Of a stretch of 58,674 nucleotides of DNA, positions 1 through 8,750 are shown in pieces. Where the stretch lies: assembly GCF_000403135.1 (NCBI RefSeq), contig NZ_AQPN01000125.1, forward strand, positions 1 to 58,674, in the 5' to 3' direction. The stretch is from Arcticibacter svalbardensis MN12-7. Its GTDB lineage: Bacteria > Bacteroidota > Bacteroidia > Sphingobacteriales > Sphingobacteriaceae. The notes below the pieces were generated by a model. That model saw only the letters and a program-made list of their open reading frames with translations, was not told the DNA's origin and did no database searches. How positions within the stretch are numbered: the first letter of the stretch is position 1; each line of letters starts with the position of its first letter. A program made the position numbers and the translations under genes.

Positions 1-53
1 TTAAATTTAACAATTGCCTGAATTTAACTTAAATTTATGCAAAACAACCCTTT

Positions 54-482
54 ATGAAGACCGTAAGCAACATTTTAAAACAAAAACCATCTCATCTTTT
101 CTCAATTAATTCATCGATATCAGTATTTGATGCGCTAACAGTAATGATGGAAAAGAACATCAGTGCACTACTCATCATCGAGCAAGATCAACTCAGAGGA
201 ATTTTTACTGAAAGAGATTATGCACGAAAAATTGTATTGCAGGGGAAATCTTCAAAAGATACTCAGGTAAATGAAGTGATGACGGCTGATCCGCTAACTA
301 TCTCTCTTAATGATGGGTTGGAATATTGCATGAATTTAATGACTGACAAGCACATCCGCCATCTGCCTGTTATTAACGATGGAAAAGTAGTCGCTATGAT
401 CTCCATAGGCGATTTGGTAAAAGCAATCATTGATTCGCAAAAAGATACAATCAAACAACTGGAAGGATATATTAATAGTTAA
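54..482 (+). CDS. CBS-domain pair protein
   Basis: A 142-residue protein made almost entirely of two CBS domains, roughly residues 8-65 and 74-132. The second holds the typical segment 'IRHLPVINDGKVVAMISIGDL', and the first ends in 'GIFTERDYARKI', the usual (T/S)ERD turn. CBS pairs (Bateman modules) bind adenosyl ligands such as AMP, ATP or SAM and normally regulate a partner enzyme or channel. Here no catalytic domain is attached, so the partner is unknown. It is probably cytosolic, since there is no signal peptide or membrane segment. It converges on the next gene with one base between the stop codons. Confidence 0.88.
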   Translation: MKTVSNILKQKPSHLFSINSSISVFDALTVMMEKNISALLIIEQDQLRGIFTERDYARKIVLQGKSSKDTQVNEVMTADPLTISLNDGLEYCMNLMTDKHIRHLPVINDGKVVAMISIGDLVKAIIDSQKDTIKQLEGYINS

Positions 483-483
483 A

Positions 484-816
484 TCAGGATTTTAATTCAC
501 GCAGTTTATCGAAATCCATTACAAGCCTGGAAACAATCCGATTATGCTCCAGATGCTCAGTAACGATTTCATCAACATCCTCTAACTGTACATGAGCGTA
601 AAAAACACCTTCTGGATAAACGACTAATGAAGGGCCCATTTCACAGGCTTCCAGGCAACCTGTTCTTTGTGCCCTTATTTCAGTTTGAAGTCCTTTATCT
701 TTAATTGCCTTTTTGAAAGCGGCAACTAAAGCCAGACCATGACTTTCTCCACAACATACACGGGAACCCTCAGGACGTTGATTAGTACATATAAAAATGT
801 GTTTTGCGTATAACAT
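484..816 (-). CDS. [2Fe-2S] thioredoxin-like ferredoxin domain protein
   Basis: A protein of about 110 residues that begins 'MLYAKHIFICTNQ' and carries a Cys in 'FICTN', a CC pair in 'VCCGE' and Cys-x3-Cys in 'TGCLEACEMGP'. This is the cysteine layout of the thioredoxin-fold [2Fe-2S] ferredoxins, also found in NuoE-like and cobalamin-linked proteins. It probably carries electrons in the cytosol; the partner is unknown. An upstream TTG at 825 would add three residues. I prefer the ATG at 816 because a promoter-like TACATTTG (823-830, minus strand) overlaps the TTG and would leave a very short leader. Confidence 0.82.
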   Translation of the reverse strand: MLYAKHIFICTNQRPEGSRVCCGESHGLALVAAFKKAIKDKGLQTEIRAQRTGCLEACEMGPSLVVYPEGVFYAHVQLEDVDEIVTEHLEHNRIVSRLVMDFDKLRELKS

Positions 817-854
817 ATCAAACAAATGTACAACTCTTCAGTTAAGATTTAAAT

Positions 855-1769
855 ATGTCTGCAACAGTTTTAATTACAGGTGCGAGTGGATTGATTGGAA
901 AGCCACTGATCAAACTAATACTTAATCAAGGATATCAAATTCATGTATTAAGCAGAAAAGAACCTCAATATAATCCATCTTTTAAAGAATTTAAGTGGGA
1001 TGTAAAAACTGGATATATAGATAAAAACTGTATGGCAAATGTTGATACAATTATACATCTTGCAGGTGAAGGTATCGCTGAAAAGCCTTGGAGAAAAGAA
1101 CGTAAACAAGCAATTATTAGTAGTAGAGTTGATTCTTTAGGACTTATTTTTAAAGCATTGAAAGATAATCCTCAGTGTCAGGTAAAATCACTTATATCAG
1201 CTTCGGCTGTTGGTTACTACGGCGACCGAAATGATAAATTTCTTGATGAAAACAGTGATCCCGGAGAAGGATTTCTATCTGAGGCTTGCGTCTTATGGGA
1301 AAAAGCAGCAGACATGGGCCTCGATTTAAATATGCGGGTAGTTAAACTTAGAACAGGTGTTGTACTAAGCTTACAGGGTGGCGCACTTCCTCAAATAGCG
1401 GGTCCCGTGAAATATAATTTAGGAACTGTTTTAGGTTCAGGGAAACAGTGGATTCCCTGGATCCACATCGACGATATGGTTAACGCTTATCTATTCGCCT
1501 TGCAAAACAATTCCATGACAGGGACTTATAATCTTTGCGCCCCTAATCCTGTTACGAATAAGGAATTTACTAAATCTATTTCCACTGTTCTTAATAAGAC
1601 ACTTTGGCTTCCAAATGTTCCAGCCTTAGCTCTTCGGATTTTTTTAGGTGAAATGAAAGCCGTAGTATTGAGCAGTACCCGAACGCGTTCAGATAAAATC
1701 AGAGAAACAGGCTTTAAATTTAAATTTGAACATATCAAAGAAGCCTTAAAAGAATTATATGCCAAATAA
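855..1769 (+). CDS. TIGR01777-type SDR epimerase (YfcH-like)
   Basis: A 304-residue extended short-chain dehydrogenase-like protein. The N-terminal nucleotide-binding loop is 'TGASGLIG' (residues 8-15), followed by 'IIHLAGEGIAEKPW', which is typical of the YfcH/SDR39U1 family. 'SASAVGYYGDR' supplies the YYG element, and the C-terminal ~50 residues match the family-specific DUF1731 region ending near 'TGFKFKFEHIKEALKEL'. The reaction of this family is not firmly known; a sugar-nucleotide or NAD(P)-dependent epimerase activity is only inferred. Its end overlaps the photolyase start by 11 bases, so the two are probably cotranscribed and translationally coupled. Confidence 0.88.
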   Translation: MSATVLITGASGLIGKPLIKLILNQGYQIHVLSRKEPQYNPSFKEFKWDVKTGYIDKNCMANVDTIIHLAGEGIAEKPWRKERKQAIISSRVDSLGLIFKALKDNPQCQVKSLISASAVGYYGDRNDKFLDENSDPGEGFLSEACVLWEKAADMGLDLNMRVVKLRTGVVLSLQGGALPQIAGPVKYNLGTVLGSGKQWIPWIHIDDMVNAYLFALQNNSMTGTYNLCAPNPVTNKEFTKSISTVLNKTLWLPNVPALALRIFLGEMKAVVLSSTRTRSDKIRETGFKFKFEHIKEALKELYAK

Positions 1770-3075
1770 TGATTCTATAAATATATTCTGGTTTAGGAGA
1801 GACTTACGCCTGGAGGATAATGCTGGATTATATCATGCTTTAAAATCAGGTGTACCTACTTTGCCTATTTTTATATTTGACCCTGAGATCTTGTCTAAAT
1901 TAGTTGATCAGGACGATTCCAGATTAACGTTCATTTACAATTCATTAACAACACTTAATGATGAATTAAAAAAACAAGGATCATCCCTTCTTATTCTTCA
2001 CAAGAAACCTACAGATGCCTTTTCAGATCTTATAAGGAATTATAAACTTGATACTGTTTATACCAATTCTGACTATGAGCCTTACGCCAAAGATCGGGAT
2101 ACTGCTATTCAAAAACTCTTAAAGGACAATTCAATTGAATTTAAAGAATTTAAAGATCAGGTTATTTTTGAAAAAGATGAAATACTTAAGGACAGTAAAG
2201 AGCCCTATACAGTTTTCACTCCTTACAAAAACAAATGGTTAGATCAATTGAAGCCTGCATTTCATCTTAAATCATACCCTACAGAGAAATATTTTGACAA
2301 TTTTCATCGCTCTGATTTTCCCGTCCCTACCCTTGAGAGTATTGGATTTACTTATAGTAAAATTAAATTCCCTTCTATTGATTACCAGCAACGGATTCAG
2401 GACTATGCCAATACTCGTGACATTCCTTCCGTTGATGGAACCTCAAGAATGAGCGTTCATCTAAGATTTGGTACAGTCAGCATTCGTGAACTCGCCCGAT
2501 ATGGTCATTCTTTAAAAGATGACAAGTGGCTATCAGAATTGATATGGAGAGATTTCTATGCTATGATTCTATGGCATTTCCCACAAACCATACACGAATC
2601 ATTTAAAAAGCCATATGATAACATCACCTGGCGCAACAATGAAGATGAATTTAAAGCTTGGTGTAGCGGAAATACAGGATACCCAATAGTGGATGCAGGA
2701 ATGAGACAACTCAACGCAATAGGTTGGATGCATAATAGGGTACGGATGATCACTGCCAGTTTCCTAAGTAAGCATTTATTAATAGACTGGAGATGGGGAG
2801 AAGCTTACTTTGCCAGAAAATTAATCGATTACGATATGGCAAGCAATATTGGGGGTTGGCAATGGGCAGTGGGCAGTGGTAATGATGCCGCTCCATATTT
2901 TAGGATATTCAGCCCTGATTTACAAACTAAAAAGTTTGATCCGCAACTCAAATATATAAAACAATGGGTGCCCGAATTCACGGATCCCTTTAAATATACG
3001 AAACCAATAGTGGATCATAAATTTGCCAGAGATCGAATATTAAAAGAATTTAAGCATGCACTCTCTGCTCCATAA
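1759..3075 (+). CDS. phrB: Deoxyribodipyrimidine photolyase (class I cryptochrome/photolyase)
   Basis: This 438-residue protein repairs UV-induced cyclobutane pyrimidine dimers with blue light, using FAD and an antenna chromophore. The N-terminal half is the Rossmann-like photolyase domain ('IFWFRRDLRLEDNAGL'). The C-terminal helical FAD domain holds 'WRWGEAYFARKLIDYDMASN' followed by 'GGWQWAVGSGNDAAPYFRIF', the diagnostic flavin- and DNA-binding signature. 'DGTSRMSVHLRFGTVSIREL' is the TSxLSpyLrfG-type segment. Length is normal for class I enzymes (about 430-470). It overlaps the preceding epimerase gene. A cryptochrome function cannot be ruled out from sequence alone, but CPD photolyase is the better call. 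Confidence 0.95.
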   Translation: MPNNDSINIFWFRRDLRLEDNAGLYHALKSGVPTLPIFIFDPEILSKLVDQDDSRLTFIYNSLTTLNDELKKQGSSLLILHKKPTDAFSDLIRNYKLDTVYTNSDYEPYAKDRDTAIQKLLKDNSIEFKEFKDQVIFEKDEILKDSKEPYTVFTPYKNKWLDQLKPAFHLKSYPTEKYFDNFHRSDFPVPTLESIGFTYSKIKFPSIDYQQRIQDYANTRDIPSVDGTSRMSVHLRFGTVSIRELARYGHSLKDDKWLSELIWRDFYAMILWHFPQTIHESFKKPYDNITWRNNEDEFKAWCSGNTGYPIVDAGMRQLNAIGWMHNRVRMITASFLSKHLLIDWRWGEAYFARKLIDYDMASNIGGWQWAVGSGNDAAPYFRIFSPDLQTKKFDPQLKYIKQWVPEFTDPFKYTKPIVDHKFARDRILKEFKHALSAP

Positions 3076-3150
3076 TAATATTTTTATCACTTTACGAATA
3101 TCTAATCAATACTTCTTGTTACTTGACATCATAATATTTATTTTAGACGA

Positions 3151-4050
3151 ATGAAACCAACACTCCTTATTTTAGCCGCTGGTATGGCCAGCCGCTACGG
3201 AAGCATGAAACAAGTTGACGGATTTGGACCCAATAACGAAACTATTATCGATTACTCTATATACGATGCGGTTCGTGCCGGATTCGGCAAGGTAAGTTTC
3301 ATTATCCGTGAAGAATTCCTTGATAGTTTTAAATCCATCTTTGAGCCTAAACTCAAAGGTGTTGTTGAAACAGACTATATATTCCAAACTTTCGATCTTG
3401 AAAAATATGGAATTGACAAAATCATTGAAAGACAAAAACCTTGGGGAACTGGTAATGCAGTTTTAGAAGCTTCAAATAATGTAAAAGAACCATTTTGCGT
3501 GATTAACGCAGACGATTTCTACGGATATGATGCTTTCAAGAAGATGGCAGATTTCCTTACTACAGATGTAAGAGAAGACAATTACTGCTTAATAGGATAC
3601 GAAGTAGATAAAACGCTATCCGAATATGGTGCTGTCTCCAGAGGAATCTGTCTTGTAAATGAAGAAGGTAATCTTCAGGAAATTAACGAGAGAACCAAAG
3701 TATATGCTAAAGATGGTCAAATCGTTTATGAAGAAGAATCCGGTAACATTACACCGCTTCATGAAGACGCCCGTGCTTCAATGAACTTTTGGGGTTTCAC
3801 ACCTGCTGTATTCGAACAGGCTAATCCTATGTTTAAACGGTTTGTAGAGGCTAATGAGGCTAATCCAAAATCAGAATTCTTCATACCTCTTATTGCGGAA
3901 GAACTAGTTAAAACTGGCAAAGCTAACTTTAAAGTTATTCCTACTTCTGCAAAATGGTTTGGGGTCACTTATAAAGAAGATAAACCTATTGTACAAAAAA
4001 GTATCGCTGCTTTAATTGCAAACGGAACTTATCCTTCGAAACTTTGGTAA
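3151..4050 (+). CDS. Nucleotidyltransferase family protein (NTP_transferase)
   Basis: A 299-residue protein with the nucleotide-binding signature 'LILAAGMASRYGSMKQVDGF' at residues 6-25, as in sugar-1-phosphate nucleotidyltransferases (LxAGxGxRxxxxK). 'CVINADDFYG' is the metal-binding 'NADD' segment. The family transfers NMP from NTP to a sugar-1-phosphate or a related acceptor such as phosphocholine. The substrate cannot be read from sequence. The gene stands alone between the photolyase and the convergent ribosomal cluster, so the neighbours give no pathway. A terminator follows directly. Confidence 0.85.
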   Translation: MKPTLLILAAGMASRYGSMKQVDGFGPNNETIIDYSIYDAVRAGFGKVSFIIREEFLDSFKSIFEPKLKGVVETDYIFQTFDLEKYGIDKIIERQKPWGTGNAVLEASNNVKEPFCVINADDFYGYDAFKKMADFLTTDVREDNYCLIGYEVDKTLSEYGAVSRGICLVNEEGNLQEINERTKVYAKDGQIVYEEESGNITPLHEDARASMNFWGFTPAVFEQANPMFKRFVEANEANPKSEFFIPLIAEELVKTGKANFKVIPTSAKWFGVTYKEDKPIVQKSIAALIANGTYPSKLW

Positions 4051-4077
4051 AATGTATTTAAGCTTGAATAAAAAGAA

Positions 4078-4113
4078 GGGGCAGTCTCAATAATAGGAGA
4101 GTTGCCCCTTTTT
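4078..4113 (+). terminator. Rho-independent terminator after the nucleotidyltransferase gene
   Basis: The arms GGGGCA (4078-4083) and TGCCCC (4103-4108) pair, with a further imperfect TCTC/GAGA extension inside. A run of five T follows (4109-4113). It starts 28 bases after the nucleotidyltransferase stop. An A-rich stretch on the other side means it could also act weakly on the minus strand. Confidence 0.8.
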
Positions 4114-4264
4114 CTTGTATTTATTCGGATAAGTGTTGAAGAACTGTTAGCCATTTACAACAGTTTACATTTTACGCTTTCAATAACCATTTTATAGTAT
4201 ACATTAAGATAGAATGCCATTTATTCACATAAAAGCTAATAACTCTTTTCCCCATAAAAAAGGC

Positions 4265-4296
4265 AAAAAAAAACCGCTTGGATTGAATCCAAGCGG
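4265..4296 (-). terminator. Terminator of the ribosomal protein supercluster
   Basis: A perfect stem of CCGCTTGGATT (4274-4284) and AATCCAAGCGG (4286-4296) has its minus-strand 3' side followed by nine T (plus-strand A-run 4265-4273). It lies 17 bases beyond the rplQ stop and marks the end of the roughly 15-kb minus-strand ribosomal protein cluster. Confidence 0.93.
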
Positions 4297-4313
4297 CCTT
4301 TTGTAAAAGAGAA

Positions 4314-4841
4314 TTACTCTCCTTTTGCTTCTTCAATAGTTGTATCAGCAGCAGGTGTTTCTGCTTCTGCAACAACTTCTTCAGTACCAGCAACAGTTTC
4401 ATCTTTCTTTGTTTTTGATGAACCACCACGTCTACGTGTTGATTTCTTTTCAGCAGGAGCAGATGCTTCTGATTTGTAAACTGTGTTGTAATCAACTAAT
4501 TCAATCATTGCCATCTCAGCATTATCACCCATACGGTTAGATAATTTGATAATACGAGTATATCCACCTGGACGATCACCAACTTTCGCAACTATATCAC
4601 GAAACAATTCAGTTACTGTTTCCTTATTTTGAAGGTAACTAAAAACTGTTCTGCGTGAATGAGTAGTATCATTTTTAGCTTTTGTAATTAAAGGCTCAAC
4701 GTACATACGCAATGCCTTAGCTTTAGCTAAAGTAGTTGTAATACGCTTGTGCTCGATAAGCGAAGAAGCCATGTTTGACATCATCGCTTTACGATGACTA
4801 TTTGTCCGGCCTAAATGGTTAAATTTCTTTCCGTGTCTCAT
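4314..4841 (-). CDS. rplQ: 50S ribosomal protein L17
   Basis: L17 is a large-subunit protein near the exit tunnel. The first ~120 residues are canonical ('[20 protein letters not shown]' start, '[11 protein letters not shown]' core). Residues ~125-175 are an added tail: a short basic stretch ('[15 protein letters not shown]') and then an acidic, Ala/Glu/Thr-rich end. Typical bacterial L17 is about 120 residues. To my knowledge such tails are common in Bacteroidota. It is the last gene of the cluster, directly before the terminator. Confidence 0.97.
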   Translation of the reverse strand: MRHGKKFNHLGRTNSHRKAMMSNMASSLIEHKRITTTLAKAKALRMYVEPLITKAKNDTTHSRRTVFSYLQNKETVTELFRDIVAKVGDRPGGYTRIIKLSNRMGDNAEMAMIELVDYNTVYKSEASAPAEKKSTRRRGGSSKTKKDETVAGTEEVVAEAETPAADTTIEEAKGE

Positions 4842-4920
4842 TGTTTGTTATTTTTCCGTGCTTATACCGTTCCATTAAAAGGAGGAATTATAAACACGTC
4901 GCTTATTAAAAATAAGAAGA

Positions 4921-5913
4921 TTACTCTTCTTCTAACTTGTATTTTGATAGGTTCATACCAAAAGAAAGTCCTTTTGATTTTACTAAATCCTGAATTTCAG
5001 TAAGAGACTTCTTACCAAAGTTTCTGAATTTAAGCATATCCGCTACATCATAAGAAACAAGATCTGCAAGTGTACGTATGTCAGCTGCTTTTAGGCAGTT
5101 TAATGCACGTACTGATAGATCTAGATCGACTAACTCAGTTTTAAGGATTTTGCGCATATGAAGAATTTCTTCATCAACTTCCTTAGTCTCTTCCTTAGCC
5201 TGTGCTTCCAACATGATGTTCTCATCAGAGAACAACAAGAAATGGTGAATCAAGATCTTTGCTGCTTCCTTCAATGCATCTTCAGGATGAACTGAACCAT
5301 CAGTTGTAATATCAAGAACTAACTTTTCGTAATCCGTCTTTTGTTCAACACGGTAGTTCTCAATAGTATATTTAACGTTCTTAATGGGAGTAAAGATAGA
5401 ATCAATAGCGATAACGCCTACATTAGCATCTGGATTTTTATTCTCCTCAGCTGGAATATAACCGCGACCTTTATTAATTGTAAGCTCTATTTCTAGAGTT
5501 ACAGTAGATTCCATATTACACAAAACCAATTCTGGGTTCAGTACAGTGAAGTTGGTAGAGAATTTTGTGATATCTCCTGCCATAAACTGCTCCTGGCCAT
5601 TAATGACTACATATACTTTTTCATTATCACCAGCATCGCCGGTTTTCTGAAAACGTACCTGCTTTAAGTTCAGGATTATTTCAGTAACATCTTCAACAAC
5701 ACCTTTGATGGTTGAAAACTCATGAGAAACACCTGAAACACGTATAGACGTAATTGCATATCCCTCTAGAGACGACAATAGAATACGACGTAAAGCATTA
5801 CCGATGGTAACACCGAAACCCGGTTCTAACGGACGAAATTCAAAAGTACCATCGAAATCCGTTGATTTCTGCATGATAACTTTATCTGGTTTCTGGAATG
5901 CTAAAATTGCCAT
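4921..5913 (-). CDS. rpoA: DNA-directed RNA polymerase subunit alpha
   Basis: The 330-residue alpha subunit scaffolds RNA polymerase assembly. The N-terminal domain (about 1-230) contains '[20 protein letters not shown]', the conserved dimerisation segment. The C-terminal domain (about 255-320) contains '[22 protein letters not shown]', the helix that contacts UP elements and activators. Length is normal. It lies between rpsD and rplQ, the standard alpha-operon order. A stem-loop (5945-5971) sits in the gap before it. Confidence 0.98.
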   Translation of the reverse strand: MAILAFQKPDKVIMQKSTDFDGTFEFRPLEPGFGVTIGNALRRILLSSLEGYAITSIRVSGVSHEFSTIKGVVEDVTEIILNLKQVRFQKTGDAGDNEKVYVVINGQEQFMAGDITKFSTNFTVLNPELVLCNMESTVTLEIELTINKGRGYIPAEENKNPDANVGVIAIDSIFTPIKNVKYTIENYRVEQKTDYEKLVLDITTDGSVHPEDALKEAAKILIHHFLLFSDENIMLEAQAKEETKEVDEEILHMRKILKTELVDLDLSVRALNCLKAADIRTLADLVSYDVADMLKFRNFGKKSLTEIQDLVKSKGLSFGMNLSKYKLEEE

Positions 5914-5944
5914 TTATATTCAGTTAATGTTTAAAACGGTATAA

Positions 5945-5971
5945 AGCAGTCCTGAAAAAATCAGAACTGCT
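5945..5971 (-). other. Stem-loop between rpsD and rpoA
   Basis: AGCAGT plus CTGA pairs with TCAG plus ACTGCT around an A/T loop, with one internal mismatch. It fills much of the 68-base gap. On the minus strand it is followed only by TTTATA, so it is a weak terminator at best. It may be a partial attenuator, a processing site or a mRNA stabiliser; the sequence does not decide. Confidence 0.55.
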
Positions 5972-5981
5972 CAAAAACTTA

Positions 5982-6590
5982 TTACTTAGAGTATAATTCG
6001 ACGATTAGATTTTCCTTGATATTTTCAGGAATCTCATCACGACTAGGATAGGTTAGGAACTTTCCGGTGAAAGAATTTGCATCCCACTCTAACCATGCAT
6101 ATCTATTGATCTTACGACCAGCGACAGAGACCGTAATCGCTTCAAGTGATTGAGAGCGTTCACGAACTGCAACAACGTCACCAGCACGTAAAGAGTATGA
6201 AGGAATATTTACAACTTCACCATTTACAGTAATGTGTTTATGACCTACTAACTGACGAGCACCAGAACGTGTCGGAGAAATGCCTAAACGGTAAACGGTA
6301 TTATCCAAACGGGCTTCAAGCAATTTCAAAAGCAGTTCACCTGTAATTCCTTCTTTAGCAGAAGCTTTGTGAAATAAGTTCTCGAACTGACGCTCTAAAA
6401 CACCGTAAGTATATTTTACTTTTTGTTTTTCCATCAACTGGACAGCATATTCTGATTGCTTTCCACGACGCTTTGAAGCCCCGTGCATTCCAGGTGGATA
6501 ATTTTTTCTTTCTAATGCTTTATCAGGGCCGAAGATGGGCTCTCTGAATCTACGCGCAATTTTGGATTTTGGACCAGTATATCTTGCCAT
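5982..6590 (-). CDS. rpsD: 30S ribosomal protein S4
   Basis: A 202-residue primary 16S rRNA-binding protein. It starts '[20 protein letters not shown]', and its S4 RNA-binding domain runs around '[20 protein letters not shown]' to 'GHKHITVNG'. I chose the ATG at 6590; an upstream in-frame ATG at 6617 would add nine residues not seen in S4 proteins. In many bacteria S4 represses its own operon, so the structured gaps next to this gene are of interest. No zinc-binding cysteines are present at the N terminus. Confidence 0.97.
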   Translation of the reverse strand: MARYTGPKSKIARRFREPIFGPDKALERKNYPPGMHGASKRRGKQSEYAVQLMEKQKVKYTYGVLERQFENLFHKASAKEGITGELLLKLLEARLDNTVYRLGISPTRSGARQLVGHKHITVNGEVVNIPSYSLRAGDVVAVRERSQSLEAITVSVAGRKINRYAWLEWDANSFTGKFLTYPSRDEIPENIKENLIVELYSK

Positions 6591-6654
6591 TTTTGTTCTG
6601 TTTAAAGTATCAAGCAACCCTTAGTTGCCGAATCTTATCTTTAAAATCGATTAA

Positions 6655-7044
6655 TTAAACTCTTCTTCTTTTCGGAGGACGACATCCGTTGTGTGGAAGT
6701 GGAGTGATATCTCTTATTGTAGTAACCTCTATACCTGTATTCTGAAGAGTACGGATAGCTGATTCACGACCGGATCCCGGACCTTTTACAAGTACTTCTA
6801 CTTTACGAAGACCTAAATCGAACGCCACTTTACCACAATCGGCAGCAGCTTGACCTGCAGCATATGGAGTGTTTTTCTTAGAACCTTTAAAACCCATCTT
6901 ACCTGCAGAAGACCATGATATAGCCTGTCCTTGTAAATTAGTTAAGGTAATAATGATGTTATTAAAAGTAGCGTTAATGTGTGCCTCGCCAATTGGCTCG
7001 ATTACAACGATACGCTTCTTGGTTACTTTTTTTGTTTTAGCCAT
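6655..7044 (-). CDS. rpsK: 30S ribosomal protein S11
   Basis: A 129-residue platform protein of the small subunit. The diagnostic C-terminal part '[20 protein letters not shown]' and '[18 protein letters not shown]' are both present. Length is normal. It sits 12 bases after rpsM and 64 bases before rpsD. Confidence 0.98.
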   Translation of the reverse strand: MAKTKKVTKKRIVVIEPIGEAHINATFNNIIITLTNLQGQAISWSSAGKMGFKGSKKNTPYAAGQAAADCGKVAFDLGLRKVEVLVKGPGSGRESAIRTLQNTGIEVTTIRDITPLPHNGCRPPKRRRV

Positions 7045-7056
7045 TACTTATTGGTA

Positions 7057-7434
7057 TTATTTAGTAGCCTTTTTCTTGTTAGCGACTGTTTTACGTTTTC
7101 CCTTACGGGTACGAGTGTTGTTCTTGGTACGTTGCCCACGAACAGGAAGTCCCTTACGGTGACGCAATCCTCTGTAACATCCAATATCCATTAAACGTTT
7201 GATGTTTAACTGAACCTCTGAACGTAAAGATCCTTCAACCTTAACAGAATCATTAATGATTGTACGGATCGCTGTCAATTGATCATCGTCCCATTCTTCT
7301 ACTTTCACATCATGACTAATACCAGCTTGATCTAATATGCTCTGTGCTGTAGCCTTGCCGATACCGAAAATGTAAGTAAGTCCGATCTCTCCTCTTTTTT
7401 TATTTGGTAAATCAATACCTGCTATTCTTGCCAT
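7057..7434 (-). CDS. rpsM: 30S ribosomal protein S13
   Basis: A 125-residue protein of the small-subunit head that contacts P-site tRNA. It starts '[20 protein letters not shown]' and has the helix-two-turn-helix segment '[20 protein letters not shown]' and the basic tail '[20 protein letters not shown]'. Length is normal. A 95-base gap with an 11-bp inverted repeat separates it from rpmJ. Confidence 0.98.
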   Translation of the reverse strand: MARIAGIDLPNKKRGEIGLTYIFGIGKATAQSILDQAGISHDVKVEEWDDDQLTAIRTIINDSVKVEGSLRSEVQLNIKRLMDIGCYRGLRHRKGLPVRGQRTKNNTRTRKGKRKTVANKKKATK

Positions 7435-7454
7435 ATTTCTTTGAATGATTGATT

Positions 7455-7507
7455 GATTGAATGATAAACAGATTGAAGTTTACAGTTTTAACACCGATCA
7501 TTCAATC
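7455..7507 (-). other. Inverted repeat in the rpmJ-rpsM gap
   Basis: GATTGAATGAT (7455-7465) and ATCATTCAATC (7497-7507) are perfect 11-bp complements around a 31-base loop. A GATT direct repeat adjoins on the rpsM side. The structure ends about 20 bases before the rpsM start, so it could mask or present the ribosome-binding region. This is a candidate leader element of the alpha operon; no known motif was matched. Confidence 0.5.
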
Positions 7508-7529
7508 CTCCAACACACAACAAATTATT

Positions 7530-7646
7530 TTATCCCTGGCGTTGTTTATACTTAGGGTTCTTCTTGTTAATTACATAAAGTTTTCCCTTACGGCGAATTA
7601 TTTTGCAGTCCGCACTGCGCTTCTTTATGGATGCTCTAACTTTCAT
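7530..7646 (-). CDS. rpmJ: 50S ribosomal protein L36 (zinc-free form)
   Basis: A short gene read directly from the sequence, encoding 38 residues. It begins '[20 protein letters not shown]' and ends '[11 protein letters not shown]'. This is L36, a small core protein of the large subunit. The usual zinc ribbon (three Cys and one His) is lost: only Cys14 remains and the downstream Cys/His positions are replaced. Its ATG follows the infA stop by one base (TAA-G-ATG), so translation is probably coupled. Confidence 0.95.
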   Translation of the reverse strand: MKVRASIKKRSADCKIIRRKGKLYVINKKNPKYKQRQG

Positions 7647-7647
7647 C

Positions 7648-7866
7648 TTATTTGTATCTGTAAGTAATTCTTCCCTTTGACAAATCATATGGGGACATTT
7701 CGAGCTTCACCTTATCTCCAGGTAAAATCTTAATGTAATGCATCCGCATCTTTCCGGAGATATGAGCAATGATCTCATGACCATTTTCTAATTCCACACG
7801 AAACATAGCATTTGATAATGCTTCCTTTATGATCCCGTCTTGTTCAATAGAGGCCTGTTTAGCCAT
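7648..7866 (-). CDS. infA: Translation initiation factor IF-1
   Basis: A 72-residue single OB-fold protein that binds the A site during initiation. It begins '[20 protein letters not shown]' and contains '[20 protein letters not shown]' and '[20 protein letters not shown]', the family signature. Length is exactly typical. A 91-base gap upstream holds a promoter-like -7 element, so infA may start a secondary transcript. Confidence 0.98.
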   Translation of the reverse strand: MAKQASIEQDGIIKEALSNAMFRVELENGHEIIAHISGKMRMHYIKILPGDKVKLEMSPYDLSKGRITYRYK

Positions 7867-7910
7867 ATTTTATTGATTTCTATTTAATTAACTCCCACCA
7901 TTTGGGGTTG

Positions 7911-7918
7911 CAAAATTA
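7911..7918 (-). promoter_or_regulatory. Possible internal promoter before infA (-7 element)
   Basis: The minus strand reads TAATTTTG, matching the Bacteroidota -7 consensus TAnnTTTG, 45 bases before the infA start. I see no good TTG at the -33 position, so support is partial. It lies in one of the larger gaps of the cluster. Confidence 0.4.
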
Positions 7919-7957
7919 AATAAAATATTTAGTTATTTGCAGTTATTGTAATAATTA

Positions 7958-8743
7958 TTATATACTAGTTTTTAATACCTCATCCACATAGTCAAATGTG
8001 GATAAAATATCAGCCTTTCCTTTGCGTATTGCGACTGTATGTTCAAAATGAGCAGAAGGTTTGCCATCAACTGTACTAACCGTCCATCCGTCTTTCCAAA
8101 ACTTCACTCCGGCTCTGCCGAGGTTAATCATAGGTTCGATCGCAATCACCATCCCTTCCTCCAGTTTCATCCCAGTCCCACGTTTACCATAGTTAGGTAC
8201 TTCTGGCTTCTCATGTAGTTTGAATCCTACACCATGCCCCACAAGCTCCTTCACTACGCCATAACCGTGACTCTCTGTATAATCCTGAATCGCAAAGCCT
8301 ATGTCCCCAATCCTCGATCCTACAACAGCCTTCTCAATCCCGCGCAATAAAGATTCACGCGTTACATCCAGGAGTTGTTGAATTTCTGAAGCTATTTCCC
8401 CTACTGCAAAAGTAAAGGCCGAGTCACCATAAAACTTATTAAGGATCGTCCCACAATCAATTGATATTATATCCCCTTCCTTAAGTTCGTCATCACCTGG
8501 AAAGCCATGAACTACCCTATCGTTCGTTGATATACACAATGAATATGGAAAGCCACTATAATTTAAAAATGCAGGAATACCTTTATTATCTCTAATAAAG
8601 GTTTCCGCATATTTATTTAGGTCAATTGTTTTAACACCTGGTTTAACCAATCGTCCAACTTCTGCCAGTGTCCTTGAAACGAGCAATGAACTTTCCCGAA
8701 TCAATTCAACCTCTTCAGCCGTTTTTAAAATCAACTTAGACAT
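7958..8743 (-). CDS. map: Type I methionine aminopeptidase
   Basis: This 261-residue dimetal enzyme removes the initiator Met from new proteins. 'GDIISIDCGTILNKFYGDSA' carries the two metal-binding Asp residues, 'ELVGHGVGFKLHEKPEVPNY' the metal-binding His, and 'EEGMVIAIEP' and 'FEHTVAI' the two Glu ligands. There is no N-terminal zinc extension, so it is type I without an SH3-binding part. It lies between secY and infA, the usual place, with seven bases to secY. Confidence 0.97.
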   Translation of the reverse strand: MSKLILKTAEEVELIRESSLLVSRTLAEVGRLVKPGVKTIDLNKYAETFIRDNKGIPAFLNYSGFPYSLCISTNDRVVHGFPGDDELKEGDIISIDCGTILNKFYGDSAFTFAVGEIASEIQQLLDVTRESLLRGIEKAVVGSRIGDIGFAIQDYTESHGYGVVKELVGHGVGFKLHEKPEVPNYGKRGTGMKLEEGMVIAIEPMINLGRAGVKFWKDGWTVSTVDGKPSAHFEHTVAIRKGKADILSTFDYVDEVLKTSI

Positions 8744-8750
8744 ATTCAGA

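Noticed and set aside
4172-4495. 107-codon open frame overlapping the rplQ tail and terminator
   Set aside because: It runs through the terminator and is the out-of-frame reading of the L17 tail, giving Lys/Leu/Gln-rich low complexity.
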